A stretch of DNA of 64,000 nt from Clostridiaceae bacterium (GCA_012519745.1 JAAYPO010000037.1:1-64000); one strand, 5' to 3'. Shown: positions 25,691 to 35,846, numbered from the stretch's first letter. A program made the numbers and translations. Notes: generated by a model from the sequence alone, not told the origin.

Positions 25691-26998
25691 TTACTCCCAC
25701 TCGATAGTGGCGCAGGGCTTGGGGCTCAGGTCGTAGCATACGCGGTTGACGTGGGGCACCTCTGCCAGTATGCGGTCGGTGATCCTGAGCAGTACAGGCC
25801 ATTCTATCTGTTCGATAGTGGCGGTCATCGCATCGACAGTGTTGACGGCGCGGATGATCACCGGGTATTCAAAGCTTCTTGCGTTGTTTTTCACACCGAC
25901 GGATTTGAAGTCGGGAACGACGGTGAAGTACTGCCAGACCTTTTTATCAAGGCCGGCCTTTGAGAATTCCTCCCTGAGGATGGCATCGGATTCTCTGACT
26001 GCTTCCAGCCGCTCTTTGGTAATGGCGCCAAGGCACCTGACTCCCAGACCAGGTCCGGGGAAGGGCTGGCGGAACACCATCGATTCAGGAAGGCCCAGCT
26101 CAAGGCCGCATGCTCTGACCTCATCCTTGAACAGGTAGTAGAGGGGTTCGACAAGCTGGAACTTCAGATCTTCAGGCAGGCCGCCCACATTGTGATGGGA
26201 CTTGACCATCTTTGCGGTCTTTGTGCCGCTTTCCACGATATCGGGATAGATAGTTCCCTGAGCGAGAAATTCAATGCCTGAGAGCTTGTGAGCTTCTTCC
26301 TCGAACACCCGAATAAACTCACTGCCTATTATCTTCCTCTTTTTCTCCGGATCGGATACGTTTTCAAGCTTCGACAGAAATCGTTCCTGTGCATCGACAT
26401 ATATCAGATTTGCATCCAATTGGTTCTTGAATACCTCTATAACGCTTTCCGACTCGCCCTTGCGCATAAGTCCGTGGTTGACATGTACACATACCAGCTG
26501 CTTTCCTATAGCTCTGATCAGAAGCGCGGCCACGACCGAACTGTCCACGCCGCCGGACATTGCGAGCAGGACCTTTTTATCTCCTACTTGTCTTTGGACG
26601 AGCGCTATCTGGTCTTCTACAAAGTTTTTCATGTTCCAGTTGGGAACAGCCTTGCATTTATCAAAAATAAATGTTTTCAGGACATCCCCGATACTGTCCT
26701 CGGTCTCGGGCCAGCGTTCCAGTTTGTCTGTGCATTTGGCCGGACCGTGTCCGACTGCCATGACAGGACAGCCTGCATCATATATTTCAGCCGACACGTC
26801 AATGGCGGCACCATCCACTATATTGTTTTCGCCGCCGTTGATGATGATGCCCTTGAGGTTATGTAAGGCGGCCAGCTTTTCCCTGGTTATGTCATGAGGG
26901 TATATTTCGCTGTATACGCCAAGAGAGCGGACTGCTCTGGCAATGTCGGTATTGAGTGTGCTTCCGAGATCCAATATTATGATCATGTCCTGTTTCAT
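25691..26998 (-). CDS. guaA: GMP synthase with a degenerate glutaminase domain
   Basis: Converts XMP to GMP. The ATP-pyrophosphatase domain is complete: SGGVDSS at 148-154, then the GTIYPDIVESG and SHHNVGGLP motifs, QPFPGPGLGVRCLG, and the C-terminal CYDLSPKPCATIEWE. The N-terminal glutamine amidotransferase domain is only about 115 residues instead of about 190. The nucleophile motif, usually GICYG, reads AVGHG (82-86) and the His/Glu triad half is absent. The protein (435 residues versus about 510) should therefore use free ammonia or a separate glutaminase. GAGGAGG precedes the ATG. Confidence 0.9.
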   Translation of the reverse strand: MKQDMIIILDLGSTLNTDIARAVRSLGVYSEIYPHDITREKLAALHNLKGIIINGGENNIVDGAAIDVSAEIYDAGCPVMAVGHGPAKCTDKLERWPETEDSIGDVLKTFIFDKCKAVPNWNMKNFVEDQIALVQRQVGDKKVLLAMSGGVDSSVVAALLIRAIGKQLVCVHVNHGLMRKGESESVIEVFKNQLDANLIYVDAQERFLSKLENVSDPEKKRKIIGSEFIRVFEEEAHKLSGIEFLAQGTIYPDIVESGTKTAKMVKSHHNVGGLPEDLKFQLVEPLYYLFKDEVRACGLELGLPESMVFRQPFPGPGLGVRCLGAITKERLEAVRESDAILREEFSKAGLDKKVWQYFTVVPDFKSVGVKNNARSFEYPVIIRAVNTVDAMTATIEQIEWPVLLRITDRILAEVPHVNRVCYDLSPKPCATIEWE

Positions 26999-27183
26999 AT
27001 GTTCCTCCTCAATGTTTGCTTTAATAGATTATAGCATTATTGGATGAGACGTAAAAGAGAATATTTGGATGGCAAATAGTGCCCTAGTCCTATTGAATAG
27101 TACATATCGCCTATTTTTATGACAGTGCGGAAAATGGTACCATATATATGAGGGAAGAATACATCAGGACAGGAGCCATACCC

Positions 27184-27816
27184 ATGACTGACAGGCTAAT
27201 TATTGATTCCGGCAGGAGAAGGAAAAGAAGGGATCATCACAGCGATTTGGATAAAGGCCGGACCGACAGCGGCATCATGCAGGAAAATCCACAAGATGCG
27301 CTGCAAAATGGTGTGCAGAATAATGTCGATGGAGCCTACAGCGGAACTAAAGCCGGGACAGCATCACATGTCGGTACAATCGAGCCTGATGAGATGATAT
27401 GGGGAAATGACAGGATCTTCATGGACAGGATCGATGAAGTCCAGCGGGCAGACCTTAGGCTTTTCGTCAGGATAAGATATATGCAAAAGGTCACTTGCAG
27501 CACAGTTTACGAGGACATCACAAAGGAGCCGCATGAACTGGATAAGCCCCTGGAGCTGATGATAGTGGACATATCTGTCGGCGGTATCGGTGTGATTTGC
27601 GAACATGAGATAGACGTCGGAAGGGTCTTTGGAATGCCAATTACTCTGGACGGGATCGCTTATGACATCAAATGTGAGGTAGTATATTGCATCCCGATCG
27701 AGGGAAAATTCAGAGCAGGTTTTAAAATCGTCCAAAAGGAAAAGCGTTTTATGAGACATCTAAAAATATTCATTGCAAGGATATCATTGACCAGTACATA
27801 TGCCAGTGGAGAATAG
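27184..27816 (+). CDS. PilZ-domain protein, c-di-GMP effector
   Basis: Protein of 210 residues. The first about 85 residues are charged and look disordered. The C-terminal PilZ domain has the cyclic-di-GMP-binding arginines in QRADLRLFVRIRY and the DISVGGIGV motif (D/NxSxxG). AGGAG precedes the ATG at 27184, so the ATG at 27148 is less likely. It presumably links c-di-GMP levels to motility or surface behaviour. No GGDEF or EAL gene is in the window. Confidence 0.85.
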   Translation: MTDRLIIDSGRRRKRRDHHSDLDKGRTDSGIMQENPQDALQNGVQNNVDGAYSGTKAGTASHVGTIEPDEMIWGNDRIFMDRIDEVQRADLRLFVRIRYMQKVTCSTVYEDITKEPHELDKPLELMIVDISVGGIGVICEHEIDVGRVFGMPITLDGIAYDIKCEVVYCIPIEGKFRAGFKIVQKEKRFMRHLKIFIARISLTSTYASGE

Positions 27817-28125
27817 CATCTTTGTCCGGTTCAGGACGGATATTCCCATCAAGCAGCCCATTTATTGATAAATAACTACTGCAGCAGCACCCTCCTCATG
27901 AGCCTGATACATAAATTATTGTTTGTGTGTCGGCTTTTTTCTGCTATAATATCTATGCTGTTTGGCTGCGAAGCTGTGATAACGATGCGAATGATGGACC
28001 GCCGCCTCAGCGTAATTTGTGAAGCAAATTATCGCATATTCGAAAATTTTTCTTTGAACGATGCGTTATAATCGCTTCCTGCCAGGGACAAAATTATAGA
28101 CGACATATCTGACATGGAGGCAGTT
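27817..28125. other. Intergenic region upstream of an MFS exporter
   Basis: About 309 bp. It contains a promoter-like pair at 27923-27950 and a second TATAAT near 28069-28074 with no good -35 at the right distance. No gene or RNA is recognised. Confidence 0.45.
27923..27950 (+). promoter_or_regulatory. Putative promoter before the MFS exporter
   Basis: TTGTGT, a 16-bp spacer, and a perfect TATAAT at 27945-27950. A transcript from here would have a leader of about 170 nt. Confidence 0.4.
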
Positions 28126-29379
28126 TTGGATAGAGATAAGACTTTGACTAATAATGGTTTATCAGGCAATAACAGCTGGAAGAAAAAGATCATACTTTTT
28201 CTGTCCAGTCAGGCGATTTCATTTTTCGGTTCGGCTTTGGTGCAATATGCCATCACCTGGTATATCACTCTGGAAACCCAATCCGGCATAATGATGACCA
28301 TTTCCATAATATGCGGGTTCGTTCCCATGTTTCTGGTATCTCCGTTTGCCGGTGTGTGGGCTGACAGGTTCGACAGGAAAAGGCTTGTAATACTTTCAGA
28401 CTCCATGATCGCACTGTCAACACTCATCACTGCCATATTGTTTTTTACCGGCCTGGGATCGACATGGCTTCTGTTTGCCGTATCGGCAGTGCGTTCTTTT
28501 GGGTCAGGGATACAGCTGCCTGTGGTATCAGCGATCATTCCCGATATCGTGCCCGAGGATAAGCTGACAAAGGTCAATGGTACAAATGGCAGCATCCAGT
28601 CGATGGTAACACTGTTATCCCCATTTGTCAGCGGAGCATTGCTGTCACTTGCAAAAATAGAATACATATTCTTTATAGATGTGATAACAGCCTTGATCGC
28701 TGTGATGATCCTGCTGCTGTTCCTGCATGTCCCTATCCACAAGGGGGCTTCTGAAAAGCAGAAAACGGGCTACTTCACCGATATGAAGGAAGGCCTTAGG
28801 TATATAGGGAACCATGGATTTGTTAAAATCTCATTTATTTTTTGCGCTGTTTACTTTATACTGGTGGCGCCGCTGGCCTTTCTTACTCCGCTGCAGGTAG
28901 CCCGCAGCTTTGGGGATGATGTCTGGCGGCTTACTGCAACGGAAGTGGCCTTTTCGGCGGGCATGATGGCAGGAGGCCTTGTTATTGCAGCATGGGGTGG
29001 GTTTAAAAACAAGCTGCACACCATGGTGTTATCGAATTTTGTGATAGCGCTGGCTACGGTCGCTCTCGGGATAGTGCCTTATTTCAGCATATATCTTATT
29101 CTGATGGCTTTGGTCGGTATGGTACTGCCGATATTCAATACACCGTTTACAGTGCTTCTCCAGCAGAAGGTCGAACCGGAATATATGGGCAGAGTATTCG
29201 GAGTAATGAATATGATCTCAAGCTCACTTATGCCTCTTGCAATGATATTCTTCGGACCTGTGGCTGATATTGTCGATATTGAACTGTTGCTTATCGTGAC
29301 AGGTGCGCTGATGATTGTGCAAAGTGTATTTATGGCAGCAAACAGGGTGCTGCTAGAAGCAGGAAAGCCTGTGTCCTGA
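28126..29379 (+). CDS. MFS exporter, macrolide-efflux (MefA) type
   Basis: Major facilitator of 417 residues with about twelve membrane helices. The first helices (SSQAISFFGSALVQYAITWYI) and the conserved loop GVWADRFDRKRLVILSD match the MefA-like drug efflux branch. An ATG at 28114 is in frame, but GGAGG at 28116-28120 sits five bases before a TTG at 28126, so the TTG is the better start. Drug resistance is plausible but not shown. Confidence 0.85.
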   Translation: MDRDKTLTNNGLSGNNSWKKKIILFLSSQAISFFGSALVQYAITWYITLETQSGIMMTISIICGFVPMFLVSPFAGVWADRFDRKRLVILSDSMIALSTLITAILFFTGLGSTWLLFAVSAVRSFGSGIQLPVVSAIIPDIVPEDKLTKVNGTNGSIQSMVTLLSPFVSGALLSLAKIEYIFFIDVITALIAVMILLLFLHVPIHKGASEKQKTGYFTDMKEGLRYIGNHGFVKISFIFCAVYFILVAPLAFLTPLQVARSFGDDVWRLTATEVAFSAGMMAGGLVIAAWGGFKNKLHTMVLSNFVIALATVALGIVPYFSIYLILMALVGMVLPIFNTPFTVLLQQKVEPEYMGRVFGVMNMISSSLMPLAMIFFGPVADIVDIELLLIVTGALMIVQSVFMAANRVLLEAGKPVS

Positions 29380-29478
29380 TACCAGTCCTATGGCATCGCT
29401 ACAGCCATTGATGCCCTCGTATGTATTTGGGAACGACTGAACAGGTCGGACTTGATTTTTCAGCATTTCATTTTTTTA

Positions 29479-29494
29479 TTTCACAAAAGTGAAA
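29479..29494. promoter_or_regulatory. Short perfect inverted repeat before the FtsX-type gene
   Basis: TTTCAC-AAAA-GTGAAA lies 45 bp before the start codon at 29539 and could be an operator. Confidence 0.35.
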
Positions 29495-29538
29495 AATATG
29501 CTATATTTATCCATGAGATATATCAAGGCGGACTTGTT

Positions 29539-32004
29539 ATGAGAATTATACTGAAGTACATATTGAAAAGTATAGCCGAAAAAAAGCTGAGGACTTTTTT
29601 GATAATAGCTTCCGTTGCGGTCTCGTCAGCGCTTGTCTTTGCATCTGCCGCAATATCGGGCACTCTTGTGGATATGTTCGGTATAAGGATGAAGCAGTAT
29701 TTCGGTACCAGTGATTTTATCGTACATCTCAATGGAGACACTTCAGGCAGAAGCTATAGCGCAGAGAGCGCCAGCGAGTACAAGGACATGTTCGAATATA
29801 TCATAGGAGGGTTCCTCGGATATGCGGAGTACAGGGATCATGACGGAAGGACACACAATGTTTCGCTGTCCGGGCTCGATGCAGATGACCAAATGATCAT
29901 CAGTCCCGTATATATAGACCGGCAGTCACACCCTTTTGAAGGCAAGACCATCATAGCGGGAAATACAGTGGCCGAAAGGCTCGGATGGAAGCCCGGCGAC
30001 TCCATAGAGCTCCTTGTGAGAGGCTACAGATATAAATTCACTGTCGGTGCTGTCGCCCAATCCTCGGGAATGCTGTTTGATGACGGCGAAAGCATAACAG
30101 TGTTTGTTCCAAAGGATACATTGTCATCTCTGTATGGAATGAGAGGGCGGAATAACGCGCTGTATTTCAAGATGAAGGACCCGGAGCAGAGGAGATATAT
30201 AATAGACAGGATGAGGGAAGTATACAAGGGCTGCGGGTTCAGTTGGTTTTCGGTCACGACTGATATCGATGTACCTCTAAAGCTGTTGACGGTGGTAGTC
30301 TGCTTCATGAGTATCTTCATAATATATTCCACATTCAGGGTAATAGCCCTTGAAAGGCTTCCGGCTATAGGCACCTTCAGAAGTATAGGTGCGACTAAGA
30401 GGACAACGGGCTTCATACTGCTTACAGAAAGCACAGTTTATGGTGTTTTTGGAGGGATCACAGGCTGCGCCCTCGGCGTCGGGGTACTGTATGTGATGGC
30501 CGGTTCTATGAAAAACAGCTACACCAGGAACATCGATACAGTTATTTCTTTCACTCCGGGGCAGATGCTTTTTGCTTTTGGAATTGCTGTGGTGCTGTGC
30601 TTTGTCAGCTCTCTGATACCTATAATAAAAATATCCGGGACCCCCTTGAAGGATATAATATCAAACGCCATTGACAGGCAGTATACAAGGCATATATGGA
30701 AGGCGGCATGTGGAGCCGTCATGGTGATAATATCTGTGATAATACCTGAAATAGTACCTGACAGCCTGGCGCTGCCTGTTGATATGGCCTGCCTGATAAT
30801 GATAGCGATCAGTGCGGTCCTGCTTGTACCATATATAACTCTCTTTGCTGTCTTGGTGCTGGAGAGGGTATATATGGTGTTTTTCGGCAATGTAGGTGTG
30901 CTGGCGGTCAAAAACCTGAAGGAAAACAAGAGCATCCTCAACAGCATATCACTCTTATCTATAGGCATAGCGACATTGCTTCTTGTATCAAATGCTGCTT
31001 ACAGTATGAACAAGGATACCATCAACACATATTCATGCTACGATTTTGACATAAGGTTTTATTACTATGATGCTGATAAGGTCATGGCGCAAAGGATAGC
31101 TGCCGTAGACGGAGTTGACAGTGTCCTGGGACAATACATCAAGGGAAACATATTCATACAGAACTTCAATGAGAACATCAATCGGTTGGACGGTGTACAG
31201 AGCGCTAAGTATTTTGATTTCTGGAAACTGGATGCGGGTATGGAGCCGGAGGAAATATTCCGGGAGCTTGACAGCGGAAGGAAGCTGATGATGGCAAACA
31301 ATCTTCGGCACCTCCTAGGCGTAAGAAAAGGCGACAATGTCATTTTGCAAATGGATAAGGGGGACAGGACCTATGAGGTCATAGGTTTTTATGATACCTC
31401 GCTGAACTCAGGCAACCATGCTATCGTGTCAGACAGGTTCCTGAAGTATGACAGCGGCAACGCAAGGTATTCATACATTATTATCAAGAGCTCTGATGAT
31501 CCCTCTGTCGTTGCTGAAAGAATAAGGAGCAGGTTTAAAAGGGAGGAGCCTGAGGTGGCTACCGTTGAAGAACTTGAGCAAAGAAGCATGGAAGGCAGCA
31601 AACAGCTTACGGACATATTGTACGGCTTTGCAGCCCTCACGCTGCTCATAGGTATCATCGGTGTTTTCAACAATCTGCTGATCAGCTATATTGAACGAAA
31701 GCATACCCTTTCTGTGCTAAAATCCATTGGTATGAGCAGGAAACAGACCATATTGATGGTGTTTGCGGAAGCTCTGACCGGGGGAGCGGTCGGAGGCATT
31801 ACCGGTTCTGTGACAGGCAGCCTCCAACTGCTTTTGGTACCGGCCATCATGCGGGCAACTGGACAATACTTCAACGTCTATAACAACTATGGTGCGATCA
31901 TCATTTTTGTCGCTGCCGGCATGCTCATTACTCTTGTTGCTTCCATAAGTCCTGCTGTCAAATCATCAAAGCTGGATATAGTGTCGTCCCTCAAGTACGA
32001 GTGA
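29539..32004 (+). CDS. FtsX/MacB-type ABC transporter permease
   Basis: Large membrane protein of 821 residues. It has an N-terminal helix, a big extracytoplasmic domain, three helices, a second pair of helices with another extracytoplasmic domain, and three C-terminal helices. The two copies of the FtsX core read FRVIALERLPAIGTFRSIGATKR and ISYIERKHTLSVLKSIGMSRKQ. AAGGCGG precedes the ATG at 29539, and the upstream frame to 29452 is ignored. The usual partner ATPase is missing nearby, so it is an orphan or uses a distant one. Such proteins act in peptide or lipid export or in mechanotransmission. Confidence 0.85.
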   Translation: MRIILKYILKSIAEKKLRTFLIIASVAVSSALVFASAAISGTLVDMFGIRMKQYFGTSDFIVHLNGDTSGRSYSAESASEYKDMFEYIIGGFLGYAEYRDHDGRTHNVSLSGLDADDQMIISPVYIDRQSHPFEGKTIIAGNTVAERLGWKPGDSIELLVRGYRYKFTVGAVAQSSGMLFDDGESITVFVPKDTLSSLYGMRGRNNALYFKMKDPEQRRYIIDRMREVYKGCGFSWFSVTTDIDVPLKLLTVVVCFMSIFIIYSTFRVIALERLPAIGTFRSIGATKRTTGFILLTESTVYGVFGGITGCALGVGVLYVMAGSMKNSYTRNIDTVISFTPGQMLFAFGIAVVLCFVSSLIPIIKISGTPLKDIISNAIDRQYTRHIWKAACGAVMVIISVIIPEIVPDSLALPVDMACLIMIAISAVLLVPYITLFAVLVLERVYMVFFGNVGVLAVKNLKENKSILNSISLLSIGIATLLLVSNAAYSMNKDTINTYSCYDFDIRFYYYDADKVMAQRIAAVDGVDSVLGQYIKGNIFIQNFNENINRLDGVQSAKYFDFWKLDAGMEPEEIFRELDSGRKLMMANNLRHLLGVRKGDNVILQMDKGDRTYEVIGFYDTSLNSGNHAIVSDRFLKYDSGNARYSYIIIKSSDDPSVVAERIRSRFKREEPEVATVEELEQRSMEGSKQLTDILYGFAALTLLIGIIGVFNNLLISYIERKHTLSVLKSIGMSRKQTILMVFAEALTGGAVGGITGSVTGSLQLLLVPAIMRATGQYFNVYNNYGAIIIFVAAGMLITLVASISPAVKSSKLDIVSSLKYE

Positions 32005-32049
32005 TATGGGGGAAGCTCCCCTTGTCACACCGGGGCGCACATAGCGGGG

Positions 32050-32322
32050 TCAGACGGCCTGAGACGCTGATGCGGCCCCATTGAGGAAGCGAGGGATTAT
32101 TTCTTTATTAAAAAAGTCTTCGACTGTGCCGGCGGAAAGAGAGTACAGCCTGCCGTCAACAGTCACGCTTACGCCGTTTGTGCAGTTGCCCGTGCAGAAG
32201 GTGCCGTCCAGATCGACAGTATCCTTGAGCCCATTTTTTGCCACCAGGTCCTGGAGCTTCTCTACTATCTGCCCTGAACCCTTCATATGGCATGAGCTCC
32301 CAATGCATATAGTGATTTTCAT
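32050..32322 (-). CDS. Thioredoxin-like [2Fe-2S] ferredoxin
   Basis: Small electron carrier of 90 residues, NuoE/HydC-like. The cluster ligands are Cys6, Cys11, Cys43 and Cys47 (CIGSSC and CTGNC), the C-x4-C and C-x3-C spacing of thioredoxin-like ferredoxins. GVSVTVDGRLYS is also typical. Such domains feed electron-bifurcating hydrogenases and NADH oxidoreductases, which would suit this organism, but no partner lies beside it. It is probably in one transcript with the kinase-like gene upstream, 34 bp away. Confidence 0.88.
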   Translation of the reverse strand: MKITICIGSSCHMKGSGQIVEKLQDLVAKNGLKDTVDLDGTFCTGNCTNGVSVTVDGRLYSLSAGTVEDFFNKEIIPRFLNGAASASQAV

Positions 32323-32356
32323 AATAGGAGGGCCTCCGCTTTCTATATACTTCTGC

Positions 32357-33106
32357 TTATTCGTAATCTATTACATCGACCCAGCGCAGCAACAGGCTGC
32401 GTTCATCCGGATTGCCCTTGATGGACTGGCAGGCGGCCACAAGGGGTATCCATTTCTGTACATACTGCTTGGCTGTGTCACTTTTTTTACAGAACAGCTT
32501 CAGGTACTTTGCTGCCGCTTCCGTATTTCCGGAAAGCCAGAACAACAGATATGTCCTTGCCGCATCAGCCGATGCGTTTCCCTGTGTGGCATGGGACCAG
32601 TCCAGGATGTAGGGTGTGCCGTCATTGGCGATGATTATGTTGCTTGGGTTGAAATCGCCGTGGCAGACCTTGTGATGATAAGGCATGGACTCCAGCCGGG
32701 TGTGGAGATCGTAGCGCGTGGTTGCGTCCAGATCGGTCATTGAGATCTGCCTGTTCATTTTGTCCTTCAGTTTATTGAGCAGTGGTGATTTCTGACGATG
32801 TACCTCCAGGTGAAGATCAACAAACTGTTCGAGGTAAGCGTCGAATTTGTCCGGGTTTTCATTCATCAGCGTTTCCAGGGTGCGTCCCTCTATAAACCTG
32901 GTTATTATGGCCCATTTGCCTTCTGTTTTAGTCACTTCGACTATTTCGGGTATATGGAGCCCGGTCCCCTCGATCCTGGCCTGATTCAGAGCTTCATTGA
33001 GTACGTCGGCCTTTGAATAGCCCTCGTCAAATACTTTTATTGCAAGGTCTCCGTCGCGGTAAACGGTTTTTGATGCGCGGACCGCTATTACGTTATTGAG
33101 ATTCAT
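32357..33106 (-). CDS. Phosphotransferase of the aminoglycoside/choline kinase fold
   Basis: Kinase-like protein of 249 residues. The catalytic loop CHGDFNPSNIII (Brenner-type HGDxxxxN) and the metal-binding ILDWSHA are intact. The N-terminal lobe has AIKVFDEGYSKADVLNEA with the ATP-binding Lys. GGAGGTCG precedes the ATG at 33106, so the further ATG at 33130 is not used. The substrate is unknown. Family members phosphorylate small molecules or proteins, and there is no specific reason to call it an antibiotic resistance enzyme. Confidence 0.85.
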   Translation of the reverse strand: MNLNNVIAVRASKTVYRDGDLAIKVFDEGYSKADVLNEALNQARIEGTGLHIPEIVEVTKTEGKWAIITRFIEGRTLETLMNENPDKFDAYLEQFVDLHLEVHRQKSPLLNKLKDKMNRQISMTDLDATTRYDLHTRLESMPYHHKVCHGDFNPSNIIIANDGTPYILDWSHATQGNASADAARTYLLFWLSGNTEAAAKYLKLFCKKSDTAKQYVQKWIPLVAACQSIKGNPDERSLLLRWVDVIDYE

Positions 33107-33224
33107 TGTTTCGACCTCCTTTATTTGCATTTCATAATCTATCGGTTCTGTATCCGAGCCGGCTGTTTGCCAAAATCGTTAGCGAGCCTGTCTTCCGAGC
33201 CTGCCCATCCTTCGAACCTGCCCC

Positions 33225-35846
33225 TTAAATATTCTGCTTTCTTCCGTAATAAGCGTTCAGGTACATCTCTTTGATCTCGCTCATCAGCGGATATCTTGGG
33301 TTGGCACCGGTGCACTGGTCGTCGAAGGCCTGCTCGGTCATTTCGTCCAGATTGTCCAGGAAGTATTTTTCATCGATACCGTAATCCTTTATAGTTTTTT
33401 TGATGCCGACCTTTTCCTTCAGTTCACCTATGGCTTTAATGAGGTTTTTCAGCTTATCCTCATCGGTTTTGCCCCCAAGCCCCAGGAAGTCAGCTATTTC
33501 AGCATATCTTTCCATAGTCCGGGGATGGTCGTACTGAGGGAAGGTACCCATTTTGACCGGAGTATCGACTGCGTTGAAGCGCAGCACCTCTTCGATCATC
33601 AGAGCGTTTGCCGTACCATGAGGCAGATGGTGGAATGCGCCCAGCTTGTGTGCCATTGAATGACAGACGCCGAGGAATGCATTTGCAAATGCCATACCTG
33701 CCATTGTAGAGGCATCGGCCATCTTTTGTCTTGACTTCGGATCTGACGCTCCGTTTTCATATGCGGAGGGCAGGTACTCAAATATCATTTTGATGGCTTT
33801 GAGGGCAAGGCCGTCAGTATAGTCGGTGGCCAGCATCGAAGCGTATGCTTCCAGCGCGTGGGTGAGGGCATCGATGCCCGATGCGCTTGTGAGGCCCTTG
33901 GGCTGATCCATCATCAGTCCGGCATCCACTATTGCCATATGGGGCAGCAGCTCATAGTCTGCCAGCGGGTATTTAACGCCTGTGGTTTCATCGGTGATAA
34001 CGGCAAAGGGAGTCACCTCGCTGCCTGTTCCGGAAGTGGTGGGCACAGCTATGAAGTATGCTTTCTGACCCATCTTCGGGAAGGTGTACACACGTTTTCT
34101 TATGTCCATGAAACGCATTGCCATATCCATGAAGTCGGCTTCGGGATGCTCGTAAAGGACCCACATGATCTTCGCTGCATCCATTGCCGAGCCGCCGCCT
34201 AATGCTATTATACAATCCGGAGCAAAAGCTGTCATTGCCGCTGCACCTTCTTTGGCACATGCCAGTGTCGGATCCGGCGCTACATTGAAAAATGTGGTGT
34301 GCACTATGCCCAGCTCATCGAGCTTATCGGTGACGGGCTTTGTATAGCCGTTATTGTAAAGGAAGCTGTCAGTGACGATAAATACCTTTTTCTTGCCCAG
34401 TACATCCTTCAGCTCGTCGAGAGCAACTGGCAGACAGCCATTTTTCATATAGATCTTCTGGGGTGTCCTGAACCAAAGCATGTTCTCTCTCCTCTCCGCA
34501 ACTGTTTTTATATTAAGAAGATGTTTTACTCCGACATTATCGGAAACAGAGTTGCCGCCCCATGAACCACAGCCCAGAGTCAGTGACGGAGCCAGCTTGA
34601 AGTTGTACAGGTCGCCTATGCCGCCGTGTGAGGATGGTGTGTTTACGAGGATACGGCAGGTTTTCATCCTGTTGGCGAACTCGTCGATCTTTTCTTTTTC
34701 AGTAGTGGCATCAAGATATACAGATGCTGTGTGACCGAAGCCGCCATCCTCGATCAGCCTTTCAGCCTTGTCCAGCGCCTGCGTAAAGCTGTGTGCCCTG
34801 TACATTGCCAAAACGGGGGAGAGCTTCTCATGGGCAAATTCCTCAGAGAGATCAACGCTTTCCACTTCTCCAATCAATATTTTTGTTTTTTCCGGGACCT
34901 CGAAGCCTGCAAGAGCAGCTATCTTTGCTGCGGGCTGACCTACTATTTTTGCATTGAGGGCGCCGTTGATTATTATTGTATTGCGGATCTTTTCGGTCTC
35001 TTCTTCACTGAGAATATAGCAGCCGCGCTTTACGAATTCATCCTTGACTTTGTCATATATGCTGTCAAGCACGATCACAGATTGCTCTGATGCGCATATC
35101 ATGCCGTGGTCAAAGGTCTTTGAGTGTACTATGGAATTGACAGCCAGCAGTATGTCGGCTGATGCATCTATAACTGCGGGAGTATTACCCGGGCCTACGC
35201 CAATAGCGGGTTTGCCTGAGGAGTATGCGGCTGTGACCATTCCCGGACCTCCGGTGGCCAGTATCAAGTCGGACTGCTTCATAATATAGTTTGTCATCTC
35301 AAGTGACGGTATGTCTATCCAGCTAATGATGTCTTCGGGAGCTCCTGCCTTTACAGCAGCCTGCAGAACTATCCTTGCAGCTTCGGCGGTACAGTTCTTT
35401 GCCCTGGGGTGGGGGGTGATAACGATGCCGTTTCTTGTCTTAAGTGCAAGGAGTGTCTTGAATATTGCAGTGGATGTGGGATTTGTAGTCGGTATAACAG
35501 CTGCAATGATCCCCACGGGCTCAGCTATTTTCTTTATGCCGTATGCTTTGTCCTCTTCAATGACTCCGCATGTCCTTGCGTTTTTGTATGCGTTGTAGAT
35601 GTATTCCGAGGCATAGTGATTTTTTATCACCTTGTCCTCTGCTATCCCCATGCCCGTCTCAGCCGCTGCCATTTTTGCCAGACGAATACGTTCTCTGTTA
35701 GCTGCCATTGCAGCCTCTAAAAAGATCCTGTCGACCTGCTCCTGAGTGTAGCCGGCAAATATTTTCTGCGCTTGCTTTACTTTTGCCAGAGCCGCTTCAA
35801 GCTTTTGCACATTGTCGATGATTTCACGTCTTGTATTGGTTGTCAT
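33225..35846 (-). CDS. adhE: Bifunctional acetaldehyde/alcohol dehydrogenase AdhE
   Basis: Reduces acetyl-CoA to acetaldehyde and then ethanol, oxidising two NADH. At 873 residues it is full length. The N-terminal aldehyde dehydrogenase half contains the active-site Cys in GMICASEQSVIV. The C-terminal iron-dependent alcohol dehydrogenase half has GGGSAMDAAKIMW and the metal ligands in CHSMAHKLGAFHHLPHGTANA. AAAGGAGG precedes the ATG. Three Rex-type operators 21 bp apart lie about 70-130 bp upstream, so repression at low NADH is expected. AdhE normally forms spirosomes. Confidence 0.97.
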   Translation of the reverse strand: MTTNTRREIIDNVQKLEAALAKVKQAQKIFAGYTQEQVDRIFLEAAMAANRERIRLAKMAAAETGMGIAEDKVIKNHYASEYIYNAYKNARTCGVIEEDKAYGIKKIAEPVGIIAAVIPTTNPTSTAIFKTLLALKTRNGIVITPHPRAKNCTAEAARIVLQAAVKAGAPEDIISWIDIPSLEMTNYIMKQSDLILATGGPGMVTAAYSSGKPAIGVGPGNTPAVIDASADILLAVNSIVHSKTFDHGMICASEQSVIVLDSIYDKVKDEFVKRGCYILSEEETEKIRNTIIINGALNAKIVGQPAAKIAALAGFEVPEKTKILIGEVESVDLSEEFAHEKLSPVLAMYRAHSFTQALDKAERLIEDGGFGHTASVYLDATTEKEKIDEFANRMKTCRILVNTPSSHGGIGDLYNFKLAPSLTLGCGSWGGNSVSDNVGVKHLLNIKTVAERRENMLWFRTPQKIYMKNGCLPVALDELKDVLGKKKVFIVTDSFLYNNGYTKPVTDKLDELGIVHTTFFNVAPDPTLACAKEGAAAMTAFAPDCIIALGGGSAMDAAKIMWVLYEHPEADFMDMAMRFMDIRKRVYTFPKMGQKAYFIAVPTTSGTGSEVTPFAVITDETTGVKYPLADYELLPHMAIVDAGLMMDQPKGLTSASGIDALTHALEAYASMLATDYTDGLALKAIKMIFEYLPSAYENGASDPKSRQKMADASTMAGMAFANAFLGVCHSMAHKLGAFHHLPHGTANALMIEEVLRFNAVDTPVKMGTFPQYDHPRTMERYAEIADFLGLGGKTDEDKLKNLIKAIGELKEKVGIKKTIKDYGIDEKYFLDNLDEMTEQAFDDQCTGANPRYPLMSEIKEMYLNAYYGRKQNI

